Shown: piece by piece, positions 1 to 8,833 of the stretch
Numbering within the stretch: position 1 is the stretch's first letter
Layout of the letters: the number at the start of each line of letters is the position of its first letter
From: Microvirga vignae
GTDB lineage: Bacteria; Pseudomonadota; Alphaproteobacteria; Rhizobiales; Beijerinckiaceae
Direction: 5' to 3'
Assembly (NCBI RefSeq): GCF_001017175.1
Contig: NZ_LCYG01000044.1
Location: 1-35,081 of the forward strand
Length of the DNA: 35,081 nt
Notes under the pieces: model-generated
Seen by the model: the letters and a program-made list of their open reading frames with translations, nothing else
The model's database searches: none
Told to the model about the DNA's origin: nothing
Program-made: the position numbers and the translations under genes

Positions 1-180
1 ACGGCGATCCTGAAGAGTCCGCCCTATGCCGGCTACTTTGTCTATAGGGACTTGGCAAAGATCATCCCGAGTAGCGGAGCGCCGTCACGAGAATGCTCGC
101 GTCCTGAAACGGACTGGTGGATTGTGGTGAGGCAAAAATACCCGGCGAATATCGTTTGGCAGACCTTCGGCTGCCGCACG
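1..180. repeat. 180-bp inverted repeat, left copy
   Basis: Bases 1-180 match the reverse complement of 34902-35081 with four mismatches by eye. Similarity stops abruptly at base 181. The repeat lies inside a recombinase gene fragment and three of the four differences change an amino acid, so the copies have diverged. A contig that ended in a dispersed repeat is the simplest explanation. Confidence 0.85.
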
Positions 181-222
181 GACTCTGTCACGGGAACTGA
201 AGTGAAGCAACAAAGGAGCTGA
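1..222 (+). pseudogene. large serine recombinase, internal fragment (left copy)
   Basis: The reading frame is open from base 1 to a TGA ending at 222. The peptide has the pattern of the Recombinase domain (PF07508) of large serine recombinases: a KSPPYAGYFVYRD segment (family pattern: Asn/Ser-Pro-x-Tyr-Ala-Gly-x-Phe-Val-Tyr) followed by WWIVVRQKYPANIVWQ (family pattern: W-x-I-x-x-x-x-x-Tyr-Pro-x-x-Ile). The catalytic N-terminal domain is not in the window. After base 180 the sequence no longer matches the right-hand copy and the family resemblance stops, so the protein is truncated. The same segment occurs inverted at the other end (34902-35081). I am fairly sure of the family and cannot tell which recombinase it was. 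Confidence 0.6.
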
Positions 223-234
223 AGGTCGATCTCG

Positions 235-540
235 TCAGGCAGCAACTGTCGCTTGATGCCACTGGGCTGCGGCCCCGGTCCTGAAGCGGCGCAGGGTGCG
301 GCGGGGGATGAGATGGCACTGGAGGTTGAACGAATGGTAAACGGCAGAATGGGTGGAGAGGACGCGCTGGGCTGATCCCGCCGACTTAAACCCTTGCCTC
401 TTCCGTTCCCGTCGTCGCACCACCGGGTGCGAGTTTTCCGCCCGGTTGTTCTTGCGCAAGCCCTGCTCATGGCGTGCCGAGAGGCCCAGCTTCCGTTGGG
501 CTGCCCCGTAGGACGGCAGCTTGTCGCTCACGAGTAAACT
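235..540 (-). pseudogene. IS6-family transposase, C-terminal fragment
   Basis: The peptide keeps the characteristic end of IS6-family (IS26-like) transposases: SDKLPSYGAA, then GLSARHEQGLRKNNRAENSH, then RRRERKRQ-FKS-GSAQR and a HLIPRRTLRRFR stretch before the stop at 235. In this family the RKNNRAENSH segment carries the last catalytic Glu of the DDE triad. The N-terminal two thirds are missing. Resemblance ends at about base 540, where the IS30-type relic begins, so the IS30 insertion or a later rearrangement cut the gene. It cannot be active. Confidence 0.75.
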
Positions 541-550
541 TGGGGTGAGT

Positions 551-1713
551 TCAATTGATCAGCGCAACAGCTTCGGCCAGCATAGCGCCAGGGGTTCTAA
601 AGCCAAGGGTTTTCCTTGGCCGGGTGTTGAGTTTGAGTGCAATCGCGTCGAGATCATCCTGGCTGCGGACGGACAGGTCCGATCCCTTGGGGAGATACTG
701 GCGTAACAAGCCATTGGTGTTCTCGTTGCTCCCACGTTGCCAGGGACTCTGCGGATCACAGAAGTAGACGTCCATGTCAGTCGCGACGCTAAACCGCTTG
801 TGCTGGGCCAGTTCCATGCCTCGATCCCAGGTCAGCGACGCCATCAATCCCTGAGGTAGTTGCCGCACCTGACGAACAAGAGCCTTCACCACATTGTCGC
901 TGTCTTTCCCCTCCACATGAACCAGCATGACAAACCAGGATTGGCATTCAACCAGGGTGGCAATATGCGTGTTCTTGCCACCGGCAAGCAGATCGCCTTC
1001 CCAATGCCCCGGCACGGCCCGATCCTCGACCTCGGGAGGGCGATCTCTGATGGAGACAGCATCAATGATCTGGCCTCTCGGCTGGCCGGCCGTGCTCGCT
1101 GTCTTGCTGCGCCGCATGACCCGTCTGCTTCGCAGATGGCGGGTCAGCTCCTTGTGCAGGACGCCGCGGGCTTGGATGAACAGGCTCTTGTAGATCGTCT
1201 CGTGGGATACGCGCATGGTCCTGTCATCGCGATGTTCAGCCTTGAGCCACCCTGAGATCTGCTCGGGAGACCATTGGTTCTGGCGCTTTTCGGCTACCAC
1301 ACCCTGAAGGGACCTGTTGATTGCCAGAAGGCAAGGTTTCGGATGCAAACTTTGTTGCCACGCACGCTCATCGGCTCGGGTGGCACGAACCTCCTTCGGC
1401 CCCCATTCCGACGGACTTCCCGGCTGATGGTCGAGGGTGACCGCCCAAGCCGGTTCGCGATCTGGTGGAATGACCACCCGGCTGCGAGGCCCCGCGATAT
1501 CTCCTCGCGTTCGTCTGACGTGAGCGAAAGCCGAGAGCATGTCCTCGGCGATGGAACAATGCCTCCTTAGGCGAGCACGACGCCAAAGACTGACCCGGCA
1601 TGCTTGCCAAGAGCACGGCCGATGTCACTCAGCGACTCGCCAGCTTTCCACCGCGCCCAGAGTTCTCTTTTCTGCTCTGCCGACAAGCCCGGCCGCCCCA
1701 TACGCGCCATCAT
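551..1713 (-). pseudogene. IS30-family transposase, decayed (stop plus frameshift)
   Basis: Translation from an ATG at 1713 gives MGRPGLSAEQKRELW and an N-terminal HTH typical of IS30. An in-frame TAA at 1567-1569 (codon 49) interrupts it. The frame continues through a second HTH (GRSPSTISREVRRNGG) and then shifts near 1400 into the long frame that ends at 551. That frame has the IS30 catalytic core: GHWEGDLL (first Asp), TWDRGMEL (second Asp) and a Glu in PWQRGSNENTNGLLRQY. At least two lesions inactivate it. Reading only the long frame as an intact 329-aa gene would lose the DNA-binding half. The element interrupts an IS6 relic on one side and a LysR gene on the other; I could not define its inverted repeats. 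Confidence 0.8.
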
Positions 1714-1739
1714 GGATCCTTTCAGGCACTGAAAAATCG

Positions 1740-2033
1740 ATCATGGTGCGCTGACCCCTTGAATCCATTCACCGCACGGAGATCCTCTCCAAGGCGGGCA
1801 CCGAAAGCGAACATTGTGCGGGCATGCCGGGCGAGGAGTTCTCCTGCTGCCGTCGGCGTTACACCCCGTGCACCCCGGGTCAGAAGTTGGACTCCGAGTT
1901 CCGTTTCCAGATCCTGGATACGTTTCGCGGCGGCCGAAACGGCGATGCCGCACTTTTCGGAGGCACGTGTAACGCTCCCGCACTCGATAGCAGCGAGAAA
2001 GATTCGCAGGGTCGTCCAATCCGGCAGGTTCAT
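1740..2033 (-). pseudogene. LysR-family regulator, N-terminal DNA-binding fragment
   Basis: From an ATG at 2033 the peptide begins MNLPDWTTLRIFLAAIECGS and continues through a LysR-type winged HTH: a SVTRASEKCGIAVSAAAKRI recognition region, then DLETELGVQLLTRGARGVTPT, the usual wing and start of the linker helix. The match ends after about 95 residues (VNGFKGSA) at roughly 1740, where the IS30 relic begins. The whole effector-binding domain is absent. No target can be inferred. The fragment shows that chromosome-like genes once stood here before insertion sequences accumulated. Confidence 0.7.
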
Positions 2034-2183
2034 TGGCCTATATTCGGCAATGCGCTCCTTCGTGCAAGGACCGCCCCAGGAAGCCGATCCTCTTTGGCGT
2101 GACCACAAGAATATCTCTTTAAGTCTCCTATGGGGTCAAAAGCTGTCTCTAAGCGCAGCCATGTAAAGGTCCGCTGATCGCGC
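2034..2183. other. gap between LysR fragment and IS1182
   Basis: No supported gene. This is the upstream region of the LysR fragment, cut by the IS1182 element that begins at 2184. Confidence 0.5.
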
Positions 2184-3756
2184 GAGGCTGTGTGGAAACT
2201 CGCTGATTGGCGCGCTCTGATGCTCCATCGCGATAGTGTGTAGATGGAGTGGGGGTGCCTCCTCAAGCCTTGATCCCGGCCAGGAGCGGCTGCACGCCGA
2301 GGATTCCGAGCACCCGCTTCAGATTGTAGGCCAGCACGTGCAGGCTCATCTCGGCTGCCGTGGTCGTGAGCCCTCGCGTGAGGAAGTGGGTGGCTCCCAT
2401 CCAGCCCTTGAGCGTGCCGAAGGCATGCTCAACCGTGCTTTTGCGAACCTGCATGGCTTCGGGTCGGGCCCGAAGCCGCTCCTCCATCGCGTCCAGCACT
2501 GCCTCATGCTCCCAGCGCCGGATCCGCCGCTCCCGGCCCGTCGTGCACTGTGCCTTGAAGGCACAGCCCGCGCAGCGAGTGGTCCAGTAGACATAAATCG
2601 TCATGCCCTTCTCGACCGACGCAAACCGCCGGGTCAGGCGCTCGCCGGCTGGGCAACGGTAGGTGTCATCGTCCGGCTCATAGACGAAGTCCTGCTTGCC
2701 AAAGCGACCCTCGGCTTTGGCTGGTGAGGTCAGGGGCTTGGGCACCAGCGCCGTGATGCCTGCCTGCTGACATTCCAGGATCTCCTCGCCCGCGTAGTAG
2801 CCGCGGTCCGCCAGCACAGTGAGTTCCACTGTCCCCATGGCAGCCTGGGCTTGGCTCGCCATGCTGGTCAGGTGGTGCCGGTCAGACCCGACATTGGTGA
2901 CCTCATGCGCTACGATGAGATGGTGCTTGGTGTCGAGCGCCGCCTGGACGTTGTAGCCCACGATGCCGCTCGGATCGGTGCTCGTTGACATGGCCCGGGC
3001 ATCGGGATCAGTGAGTGAGACCTGCTGGTCAGGACTGGCTTCCAGTTGCTCGCTGATGGCTTGAAGTGCCTGCATCCGCTCGCGCAACGTGGCGATCTTG
3101 TCTTGCAATCTCTCCACTTGGGTGCGTGTGGTCTCGTCGTCCATCCGGTCGGCTTGGTCGAGAGCCTCCATATAACCTGCAATGCTCGACTCGATCTTCG
3201 CCATCTGCTTAGCCAGCTTGGCGCAGGTGAAATTGCGCTCGTGGCTGTTGACCGCCTTGAACTTGGAGCCGTCGAGCGCGACCTCGCCGCCCGAGAGCAG
3301 ACCAAGACTGCGGCAAAGAACGATGAATTGGCGGCAGGTGGCGCGGATCGCTGCGCCGTTGTCGCGTCTGAAGTCAGCAATGGTCTTGAAGTCGGGCGCG
3401 AGCTGGCCGATGAGCCAGATCACCTCGAGATTGCGCTGGGCCTCGCGCTCGAGCCGCCGGCTCGACGGCACCCGGTGCAGGTAGCCGTAGAGATAGATCT
3501 TGAGAAGAATAGCCGGATGGTAAGCGGGTCGCCCTGTCGCGGCAGGCTGGGCGCGGGTAAAGCCCAGGGCCTGGAGATCGAGTTCGTCGATGAAGGCGTC
3601 GATCACCCGAACCGGATTGTCTTGCGTGACCTAGTCGTCCAGGCATTCAGGCAGGAGCAGCGTCTGCCGGCGGTCTCTGCCTTCGATGAAGCGCGTCATC
3701 GTGGCCTCCCAGAACTGGCAGAAAGCTACCAAATCAGCGCGTTTCCACACAGCCTC
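2184..3756 (-). mobile_element. IS1182-family insertion sequence with both ends
   Basis: The ends are 25-bp inverted repeats with a single mismatch: GAGGCTGTGTGGAAAC followed by (T/G)CGCTGATT, at 2184-2208 and complementary at 3732-3756. The element is 1573 bp and holds one transposase gene. Both flanks carry CGCGC (2179-2183 and 3757-3761), a possible 5-bp target duplication, though the sequence is low in complexity. The transposase has one nonsense codon, so the copy looks immobile by itself but could be moved by a relative. Confidence 0.8.
2263..3699 (-). pseudogene. IS1182-family transposase with premature TAG
   Basis: From an ATG at 3699 the frame reads MTRFIEGRDRRQTLLLPECL, then DD, then an in-frame TAG at 3631-3633. 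The same frame continues without another stop for about 450 codons to 2263. Relatives have Tyr-Val after the Asp-Asp, so a single TAC or TAT to TAG change explains the stop. The body has the family order: an N-terminal DUF772-like domain (GRPAYHPAILLKIYLYGYLH), a central DDE domain (VALDGSKFKAVNS; VLADRGYY), a Cys-rich patch (CAGCAFKAQC) and a C-terminal VEHAFGTLKGWMG with the last Glu. Initiation downstream of the stop would lose only the first two dozen residues. Confidence 0.85.
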
Positions 3757-3917
3757 CGCGCGGTTGCGGACGTTCGGCTGCCCGGCGCAACGTGAGTCGA
3801 GGCGTTTGGATGTTCGAAGTTCGCCCGCTGTTACCCGTGACGTTGCCCGAAAGAAAAGGGGCACGGCACTGCAGGCACAGAAGAATTCCAAAACCCCTGC
3901 CGGTTAAGAGTTTGAGG

Positions 3918-3967
3918 TGGTGAGCGCGCTGGGACTCGGACCCAGGACCCGCTGATTAAAAGTCAGA
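3918..3967 (-). tRNA. tRNA-Lys(TTT) 3' fragment, probable attachment-site relic
   Basis: On the minus strand the sequence runs CTGACTTTTAATCAG (anticodon loop CTTTTAA, anticodon TTT), then the variable loop, a T arm CTGGG-TCCGAGT-CCCAG and the acceptor half GCGCGCTCACCA ending at 3918. The 5' acceptor strand and the D arm are absent. Resemblance to tRNA stops just before the anticodon stem. The T loop has TCC where a functional tRNA has TTC. A 3'-half tRNA copy is the usual trace of tyrosine-recombinase integration into a tRNA gene, so I read it as an old att site. No second copy is visible in the window. Confidence 0.75.
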
Positions 3968-3997
3968 GTGTCTGGCTCGGAGATGTTCGGCAGTCTT

Positions 3998-4786
3998 TCA
4001 ATGCCCCGGCAGGGTCAGGATCTTCGGGCTCTTCGGCAGCGTCGCCCGCGACAGGGTGATGGCTCCGTGTCGCTGAACTCCACCGGAAAGTGCTCCCGAG
4101 CCGAGCTAAGAAAGCGGTTGAGGGTCGATGGCCCGAAGAAGTGCATCGGGATCATGAGCGGTGCATTGATCGCGCGCAGCACCTCCATCATGTCAAAGGT
4201 TTCCAACGTGTAACCGCTATAGATCGGCACCAGGAGAACATCAATGCGCCCCAGCCTCTTCAGGTGCTCGGGCGAGAGAGTGTGATGCAGATGGTCCAAA
4301 TGCGCGATGCATAGCTGGGCGGTCTCGAACACGAAGATGGAGTTGCCGTCGTATCCCGTCGCCCGGCCATAGCTGCGGATGTTGGTCGAGATGTTGCGGA
4401 TGCGGACATCCTGCACGGTCAGGTCGTGGACGGCAGGACCTCCGGCTGGGTCCCAGCCCCTGAGGACATGCTTGATCTCTGGATCCGGGCGGTAGCTGAA
4501 ATGGGTGGAGTGCGCCTTGTTCATCGTGGCCACATCAGGCGTGACAGACGGAGGGGTGCCATCGCTGTAGTCGGTGGCAATCCGCACTCCTTGCGGCGTC
4601 TCGATCAGGAAGGTGGCATGGCCCACGAAGGTCAGGCCAACCTCGCCCTGGCGCAATGCGGCTTTCAGGAACAGAGTATCTCGAGAGGCGATCAGGCCAG
4701 GGCAGCTCGGCGGCAGCGGCAGGCCTGGCGAGGCTGAGGCCAACGCAGGCGGCGATCAAAAAGGCCACTCGAGCAGAGCTTAGCAT
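3998..4786 (-). pseudogene. exported MBL-fold metallo-hydrolase, two frameshifts
   Basis: A GGAGG ribosome site precedes an ATG at 4786. The first 26 or so codons encode a signal peptide (MLSSARVAFLIAACVGLSLA, then an Ala-rich cleavage region). A frameshift near 4700 moves to the main frame, which has VGHATFLIETPQGVRIATDY, KAHSTHFSY in the position of the metal-binding HxHxDH motif, AHLDHLHHTL, and IPMHFFGPSTLNRFL. A second shift near 4045 is needed to reach the natural end KSPKILTLPGH at 3998. This is the UlaG/RomA-like branch of the metallo-beta-lactamase fold; the substrate is unknown. Two indels make it a pseudogene unless they are sequencing errors. Confidence 0.75.
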
Positions 4787-4943
4787 CGATGCCTCCGGTG
4801 CGTTGAGCTTGTGACAGAGCAGGTGGATCCGTAGCTGTCAGACAAGCTCAAGACTTAGGAGCAGCAGCCCATCCGTCCACATGCGGAACACTTGCTGCCG
4901 ATCGATGCTTTGCCATGGGACAGATCCACGGATGGGATAATCC

Positions 4944-5126
4944 ATGTCCGACATACCAGAACCCGGTATTCCCCCAATGCCGCCGGCAGACAATCCTGCG
5001 CCCGAGCCCGCACCTGCCATTCCGCCGCTCGATCCCTTAGACCCGCCAGAGAATGATGCTCCCAAGGGCGAGCCTCCTGCTGTGCCCTTGGATGTGCCGT
5101 TCATTCAGCCACCAGGCACGCAATAG
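4944..5126 (+). CDS. small proline-rich protein (hypothetical)
   Basis: A 60-aa ORF, MSDIPEPGIPPMPP onward, about one third proline, with repeated Asp-Pro and Pro-Pro-Leu-Asp-Pro units and no hydrophobic segment. A weak purine-rich GGATGGGA lies upstream of the ATG. It converges with the DUF1612 gene that ends at 5154. A glycine- and serine-rich ORF lies on the opposite strand (5104-4838), as expected for the complement of a proline-rich sequence, so one of the two is a shadow. I favour the plus strand because of its start context. No function can be given. Confidence 0.4.
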   Translation: MSDIPEPGIPPMPPADNPAPEPAPAIPPLDPLDPPENDAPKGEPPAVPLDVPFIQPPGTQ

Positions 5127-5153
5127 CGATCAGCGAGCTGAGAGGGGTAAGCC

Positions 5154-6314
5154 TCACACGATGCCCCAGGCGCGGTAGCGGGTGCGGCCGGTGAGTTCGC
5201 GCGGGAGCGCGCCACCGAGCTGGGCCAGCATCAGGTCGACCGCCTTGGGCGTGACCTGCAAGAGCTTGGCGCCAAGCGGCACCGTCACCAGCGGACGGGA
5301 CAGGAAGAGATCGACAAGTCCCGGCAGCTTGGAGTTGCTGCGGCACCTCTGCGTCACCCGGCTCATCAGCTCGCGGGCGAGGATCAGTCGGTCGAGATCC
5401 CTGTTGGCGATGGCCAGTGCCTCCTCGACCACTATGCAGAAGCCGTCCAGCTTCTCGCGCGCCCCTTCCCGCCCCTGCGGCCGGAACTTCGACTGTTTGA
5501 ACCCGGCCGCCAGCGGCAGGAGCTGGCCGGTCAGTCCCCGCGCCCGCAGGATGGCGGCGGCCATGATCAGGCCGAGCCACGGCAGACGGGTGTAGAGATT
5601 GAGATCGAGCCACGCATTCCAGGCCACAGCTGCCGCCGCCAGGGCCGGCCAGTGGCTGGTGCGCTGGACCACCTCGAGCCACAGGTCCTCGGCCTCCGCC
5701 TCGTCCTGATCCGGATCATAGACCAGGTGAGAGCGGCTCTTCGGCAGCGGCGTCTCGCCCGCGAGCACCTTGCTGGTGCGGTCGAGCAGGGCATCGATCT
5801 CGGCAAAGTGCGCCTTCCACGGATCGGCATCATTCGCGAAGGGTGGATAAGCCTCGTCATCCTCCGGATCCGGCTTGCCCTTCGGGCGCACGTGATCCCC
5901 CTCCCCTCGCACACGGCCGATGCCGCGCAGGGCGACGAGACCATCAATCGAGAGCGGCCAGGGCGGCTTGCGGGCCAGGGCAGTCCTCCGGGCCCGCAGG
6001 GCGGCGGCAGCCCGGGTCAATTCATGGGTGGGGTGGCGCACGTCCATGCCGGCATCGTGCAGCACCAGGTCGCCGACATCGACCAAGTGGCCGTCGAGCA
6101 GGAGAGCGCGGACCGCCTCGGTCATGTCGCAGCGGGACTGCCAGCCGGCGGACAGGCCCGAGGCCTCCAGCCGGGCATCGAAGCGCAGGACAGCCACCGT
6201 GATCTGCTCCAGGCCGCCGGCGATCGTCTCCCACGGCAGTTCTGGCAGGGCATAAGTGCGGGGAACCTGGAATGGCTCGTCGTCGAAGTCCCCTGCCCTG
6301 ATCTGATATGCCAC
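5154..6314 (-). CDS. DUF1612 / HTH_13 plasmid protein (RHE_PE00001 family)
   Basis: A protein of about 386 aa with the organisation of a family common on rhizobial repABC plasmids. The N-terminal segment has LPELPWETIAGGLEQITVAV and a stretch of alternating charged and leucine residues. The central region is DUF1612-like (ALAAAAVAWNAWLDLNLYTR, then LPWLGLIMAAAILRARG). The C-terminus is a helix-turn-helix: LVDLFLSRPLVTVPLGAKLL, then TPKAVDLMLAQLGG. I chose the GTG at 6314 (product begins MAYQIR) because relatives start close to this point and GGACGGA lies just upstream; a TTG at 6326 is also possible. It lies downstream of repC in the same direction and is probably a DNA-binding plasmid accessory factor of unknown target. 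Confidence 0.75.
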   Translation of the reverse strand: MAYQIRAGDFDDEPFQVPRTYALPELPWETIAGGLEQITVAVLRFDARLEASGLSAGWQSRCDMTEAVRALLLDGHLVDVGDLVLHDAGMDVRHPTHELTRAAAALRARRTALARKPPWPLSIDGLVALRGIGRVRGEGDHVRPKGKPDPEDDEAYPPFANDADPWKAHFAEIDALLDRTSKVLAGETPLPKSRSHLVYDPDQDEAEAEDLWLEVVQRTSHWPALAAAAVAWNAWLDLNLYTRLPWLGLIMAAAILRARGLTGQLLPLAAGFKQSKFRPQGREGAREKLDGFCIVVEEALAIANRDLDRLILARELMSRVTQRCRSNSKLPGLVDLFLSRPLVTVPLGAKLLQVTPKAVDLMLAQLGGALPRELTGRTRYRAWGIV

Positions 6315-6326
6315 GCTTCCGTCCAA

Positions 6327-6857
6327 CAGCTAAGTTATTGATGAAGCATGCTATAGCTGAGCAGACGGAAGCAAAGCAAGGTATCGCTACGGTGGAAGGT
6401 GGGGCCGCGCGTCGTCCTGCAGAGCGGCATTGCGACGGCTGGAGTGCCGCGCTGCCGTTGAGCGTCTCGGGACAGCGCCGTGGTGAGTGTTGAAGGCCCC
6501 GAATGGCTTCAGAAGCCTTGTTTTTAAGGCATTTTTCTGGGCTCAGCCAAAGCCCTTCCCTCTCCGGCTGGTTAACAGAATAGCTTGAGAAACGTCTTCA
6601 ACTGAATCAGTTTAAGGGGTTCCGATCAATGTACAAGAGGTCGAGGCAACAGCTGTGACCAGAAACGTACGCAATAGGACTCGTGCTCCAAAACAAAGGA
6701 TGGCTGATCAGGATTGGAATGGCGAGCCATTTCGAAATGCTTGCGCCAGACGGTATGCTTGAGAGCGGGGCACCTCCGCCATTACCAACTCTTTATCCGT
6801 CTTTCGTTTGCCAAAACACTGAGCATCTTTGCTATCGAAGGCTCAACTTAGTTTGAT
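6327..6857. other. 530-bp intergenic region, no gene seen
   Basis: No ORF here has convincing coding character. The only structure I see is a weak stem, GCCTT at 6515-6519 and AAGGC at 6526-6530, followed by ATTTTT on the plus strand, which could be a minor terminator. The GC content falls toward 6540-6860. Confidence 0.4.
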
Positions 6858-7106
6858 CTACAAGCCCCGCACTTGGTAGCCGCGGCGCTGCTTGCGGCGA
6901 AGCCAAGTTTCTAAGGCTTCGCTTGCGCTGTCATTTGTTTGATGAATTTCAATCCGTTGGCGACCGCGTTGGCCAATCCGACCCCACTCCCGGACCAAGG
7001 TGGGGTCACCAAAGAGTGACGGCTCGATGCGCAGGACGTAAAAGCGCGACACGTTCTGTGATGGAACACAGCGTTCCAAAACGAAGACATTGAGCTTGTC
7101 TGTCAT
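6858..7106 (-). CDS. WGR domain protein
   Basis: An 82-aa protein that is essentially one WGR domain (PF05406). Residues RFYVLRIEPSLFGDPTLVRE, then WGRIGQRGRQRIE, then a helix SEALETWLRRKQRRGY, match the family, including the Trp-Gly-Arg that gives it its name. Single-domain WGR proteins are frequent on rhizobial plasmids. In larger proteins such as PARPs the domain contacts nucleic acid ends, so a nucleic-acid role is likely but unproven. It is downstream of repC on the same strand with about 300 bp between them and its own weak ribosome site, so it may be transcribed separately. The length is normal and it looks intact. Confidence 0.75.
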   Translation of the reverse strand: MTDKLNVFVLERCVPSQNVSRFYVLRIEPSLFGDPTLVREWGRIGQRGRQRIEIHQTNDSASEALETWLRRKQRRGYQVRGL

Positions 7107-7176
7107 GAGCTCAAGTGTCGTGATCCTCAGGTTCTAGGTCTAATGAAAAGCTGGAATCAGTCACGGGCCAACTGAT

Positions 7177-7404
7177 TCACACCCGTGATGCATCGTGTCC
7201 TTTGAGCTTGTTCACGCGATTGGACGAGCCTGCCTGAAGCGCCATGCCCGATTCCAGCGAGCTTTCCCTTTCGCTCTCGTCCATCGACAAAGTATCACCT
7301 TCCGACATTAGTGTTCGTAATGAGTTGGGCCGTGCAAGTGCCCTCTTGCTGGACGACCGGGCGTATGTCAGCCACTCTCTCCCAAGGCGCTGCATTCGCG
7401 TCAT
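7177..7404 (-). CDS. small ORF overlapping the repC stop (hypothetical)
   Basis: A 75-aa ORF whose ATG (7404) overlaps the repC TGA (7403-7401) as ATGA, an arrangement that permits translational coupling. The product is Ser- and Arg-rich (an RSSSKRALARPNSLRT stretch, then acidic and polar residues) and resembles no family I know. A plus-strand ORF covers the same bases (7244-7450). The overlap is the only argument that it is real. Confidence 0.25.
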   Translation of the reverse strand: MTRMQRLGREWLTYARSSSKRALARPNSLRTLMSEGDTLSMDESERESSLESGMALQAGSSNRVNKLKGHDASRV

Positions 7405-8618
7405 GCTGATTTTCTCCCACCACCCGCAGCGACGCGAAGGAGAGCCATGACCATGGGACCGACCGAGAACTTACCCTCTCGAGCCCGCTCGGTCAGGTTT
7501 CGCAGGTAACCGCCGGCGCTCACGATCATTTCGGACCGCTGCAAGATCGCGGCAATCACGATCGCGGCGTCTTCATCGCCCATGACGGCACAGGCGTCTT
7601 CCCAAGCTGATGGGCTAATCCCCAAAGCGCCTCTTGCCACACCGGCCGCGGTGACGAGCTCACGCCAGGTCGAGATCCCCTGCCCTCCCTTTGTGTACAT
7701 TGCGATATCCGGGCAGGCCTGCATGACCAAGCTCAAAGAAAAGGCGCGGATGGGAGGTTTCTTGGCTTCAGGTTCTAGCGCCGAAGTTTCTTCTAGCCTT
7801 CTTCGATGGCCTTGTTCAGAATCTAAAAAGGGGTTTGGTTTTGAATTATGATAGTGCCGCCCATTCTGGGACTCATTGGCGTTCATATTTTCTGTTTTAA
7901 GCTGAGTTTTCAGCGTCTTATCCACATCGGCCCAGAGGGCGCGCAGATCGAAGGCAATCGTTTCCAGAAGCCCGGCCTCTGCATTGCGGGGCGGTGTCTC
8001 GTTAAGAGCGTCAAACCGCTCCAGGAGATCATCCCACGGGCCGGCAAGATCCTCCTCGAGCGCAAGTACGATCGTCTTGGAGATGTCGCGACGGAGCACC
8101 GTAATCTCCTCCCGCAGCAGGTAACGGGCTTTTCTCTCAGCACGAGCCGTCTCAGCCAGGCTCTGGAATTCCGCGGCTCGAGCCACGAGTGGTGAGAGGT
8201 CGAAGCCGAATGCCTGCTCGATCGAGCCCCCCTCCCCTTTCCGGGCGTAGCGCTTTCCATTCGGGCTGTCGCGACGGATCACCAGGCCCGATTGAACGAG
8301 AGCCGCCAAGTGGCGCCGCAGCGTTGAGGGCGACATGCCGTTCGCGCGAAGAATTAGAGCTCGATTAGAGGGGAAGACAATCAGGTCCGACCCAAGCTGC
8401 AGGGTCGTGTCCTGGTGGAAGGTCAGGAGCGCGTTGAGGACGCTCAGGGCCCGATCTGAGATTCCCAAAGCAGCTTTTGCCTCTCTCAAATTGTCGAGGA
8501 CTTTCCATTTTTCGGCCATTGCGTCTTTCGGCCCGGCCTCTGAAACCGCTCGCGCGGCCACCATGGCCAGCGACAAGGGCCGCCGACCGAAGGGTGTTGT
8601 CGATTGATGCACCGTCAT
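7401..8618 (-). CDS. repC: replication initiator RepC
   Basis: The initiator of repABC replicons, expected to bind an origin inside its own coding sequence. From the ATG at 8618 (AAAGG eight bases upstream) the product begins MTVHQSTTPFGRRPLSLAMV; the TTPFGRRP signature is conserved in RepC N-termini. It continues with the winged-helix DNA-binding half (ALGISDRALSVLNALL, then FPSNRALILRANGMSPSTLR and HLAALVQSGLVIRRDSPNGK) and the C-terminal half with ISPSAWEDACAVMGDEDAA and GGYLRNLTERAREGKFSVGP. At 405 aa it has the family length. A start 23 codons upstream is possible but lacks family support. It is separated from repB by about 1.1 kb, longer than usual, which contains a small RHH gene and two antisense-RNA-like units. 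Confidence 0.95.
   Translation of the reverse strand: MTVHQSTTPFGRRPLSLAMVAARAVSEAGPKDAMAEKWKVLDNLREAKAALGISDRALSVLNALLTFHQDTTLQLGSDLIVFPSNRALILRANGMSPSTLRRHLAALVQSGLVIRRDSPNGKRYARKGEGGSIEQAFGFDLSPLVARAAEFQSLAETARAERKARYLLREEITVLRRDISKTIVLALEEDLAGPWDDLLERFDALNETPPRNAEAGLLETIAFDLRALWADVDKTLKTQLKTENMNANESQNGRHYHNSKPNPFLDSEQGHRRRLEETSALEPEAKKPPIRAFSLSLVMQACPDIAMYTKGGQGISTWRELVTAAGVARGALGISPSAWEDACAVMGDEDAAIVIAAILQRSEMIVSAGGYLRNLTERAREGKFSVGPMVMALLRVAAGGGRKSA
7815..7905. other. AT-rich stretch inside repC, candidate origin
   Basis: Inside the GC-rich repC gene this stretch is clearly richer in A and T (runs such as TTGGTTTTGAATTATGATAG and ATATTTTCTGTTTTAAGC). It encodes the polar linker between the two halves of RepC. 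Origins of repABC plasmids studied so far lie within repC, commonly in an AT-rich part, so this is the likely oriV by position. I saw no clear DnaA boxes. Confidence 0.4.
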
Positions 8619-8721
8619 GGCGTTGACCTTTTTCAGGCCAAGCGTGTCCGATCTCAAAAGCGGTGAGGCTCTTGAGGCGATAGGCAAAGCTCAGATGTTC
8701 GGAGAAACTGCCGTTTCCCCG

Positions 8722-8826
8722 TTGACACCAGATTCGCTGTATGGGACTCTGAAGCTGTGTCGGGCTTCATTGTCCCACTGGTTTCTAAGGCCTTCGGAGT
8801 TGCCGCTTCGGAGGCCTTTGCTTTTC
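8722..8826 (+). ncRNA. putative antisense ctRNA upstream of repC (unit 1)
   Basis: Plus-strand TTGACA at 8722-8727, a 17-base spacer and GACTCT at 8745-8750 form a promoter. A transcript from about 8757 would end at a 13-bp stem (8787-8799 with 8806-8818, loop TTGCC) followed by TTTGCTTTT, giving some 70 nt. Two stem positions pair only as G-U in plus-strand RNA and would be A-C mismatches in the opposite strand, so the hairpin is built for this direction. Position (about 170 bp before the repC start, antisense to its leader) and size match the ctRNA (incA) that represses repC in repABC plasmids. Confidence 0.75.
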
Positions 8827-8833
8827 CTACGTC

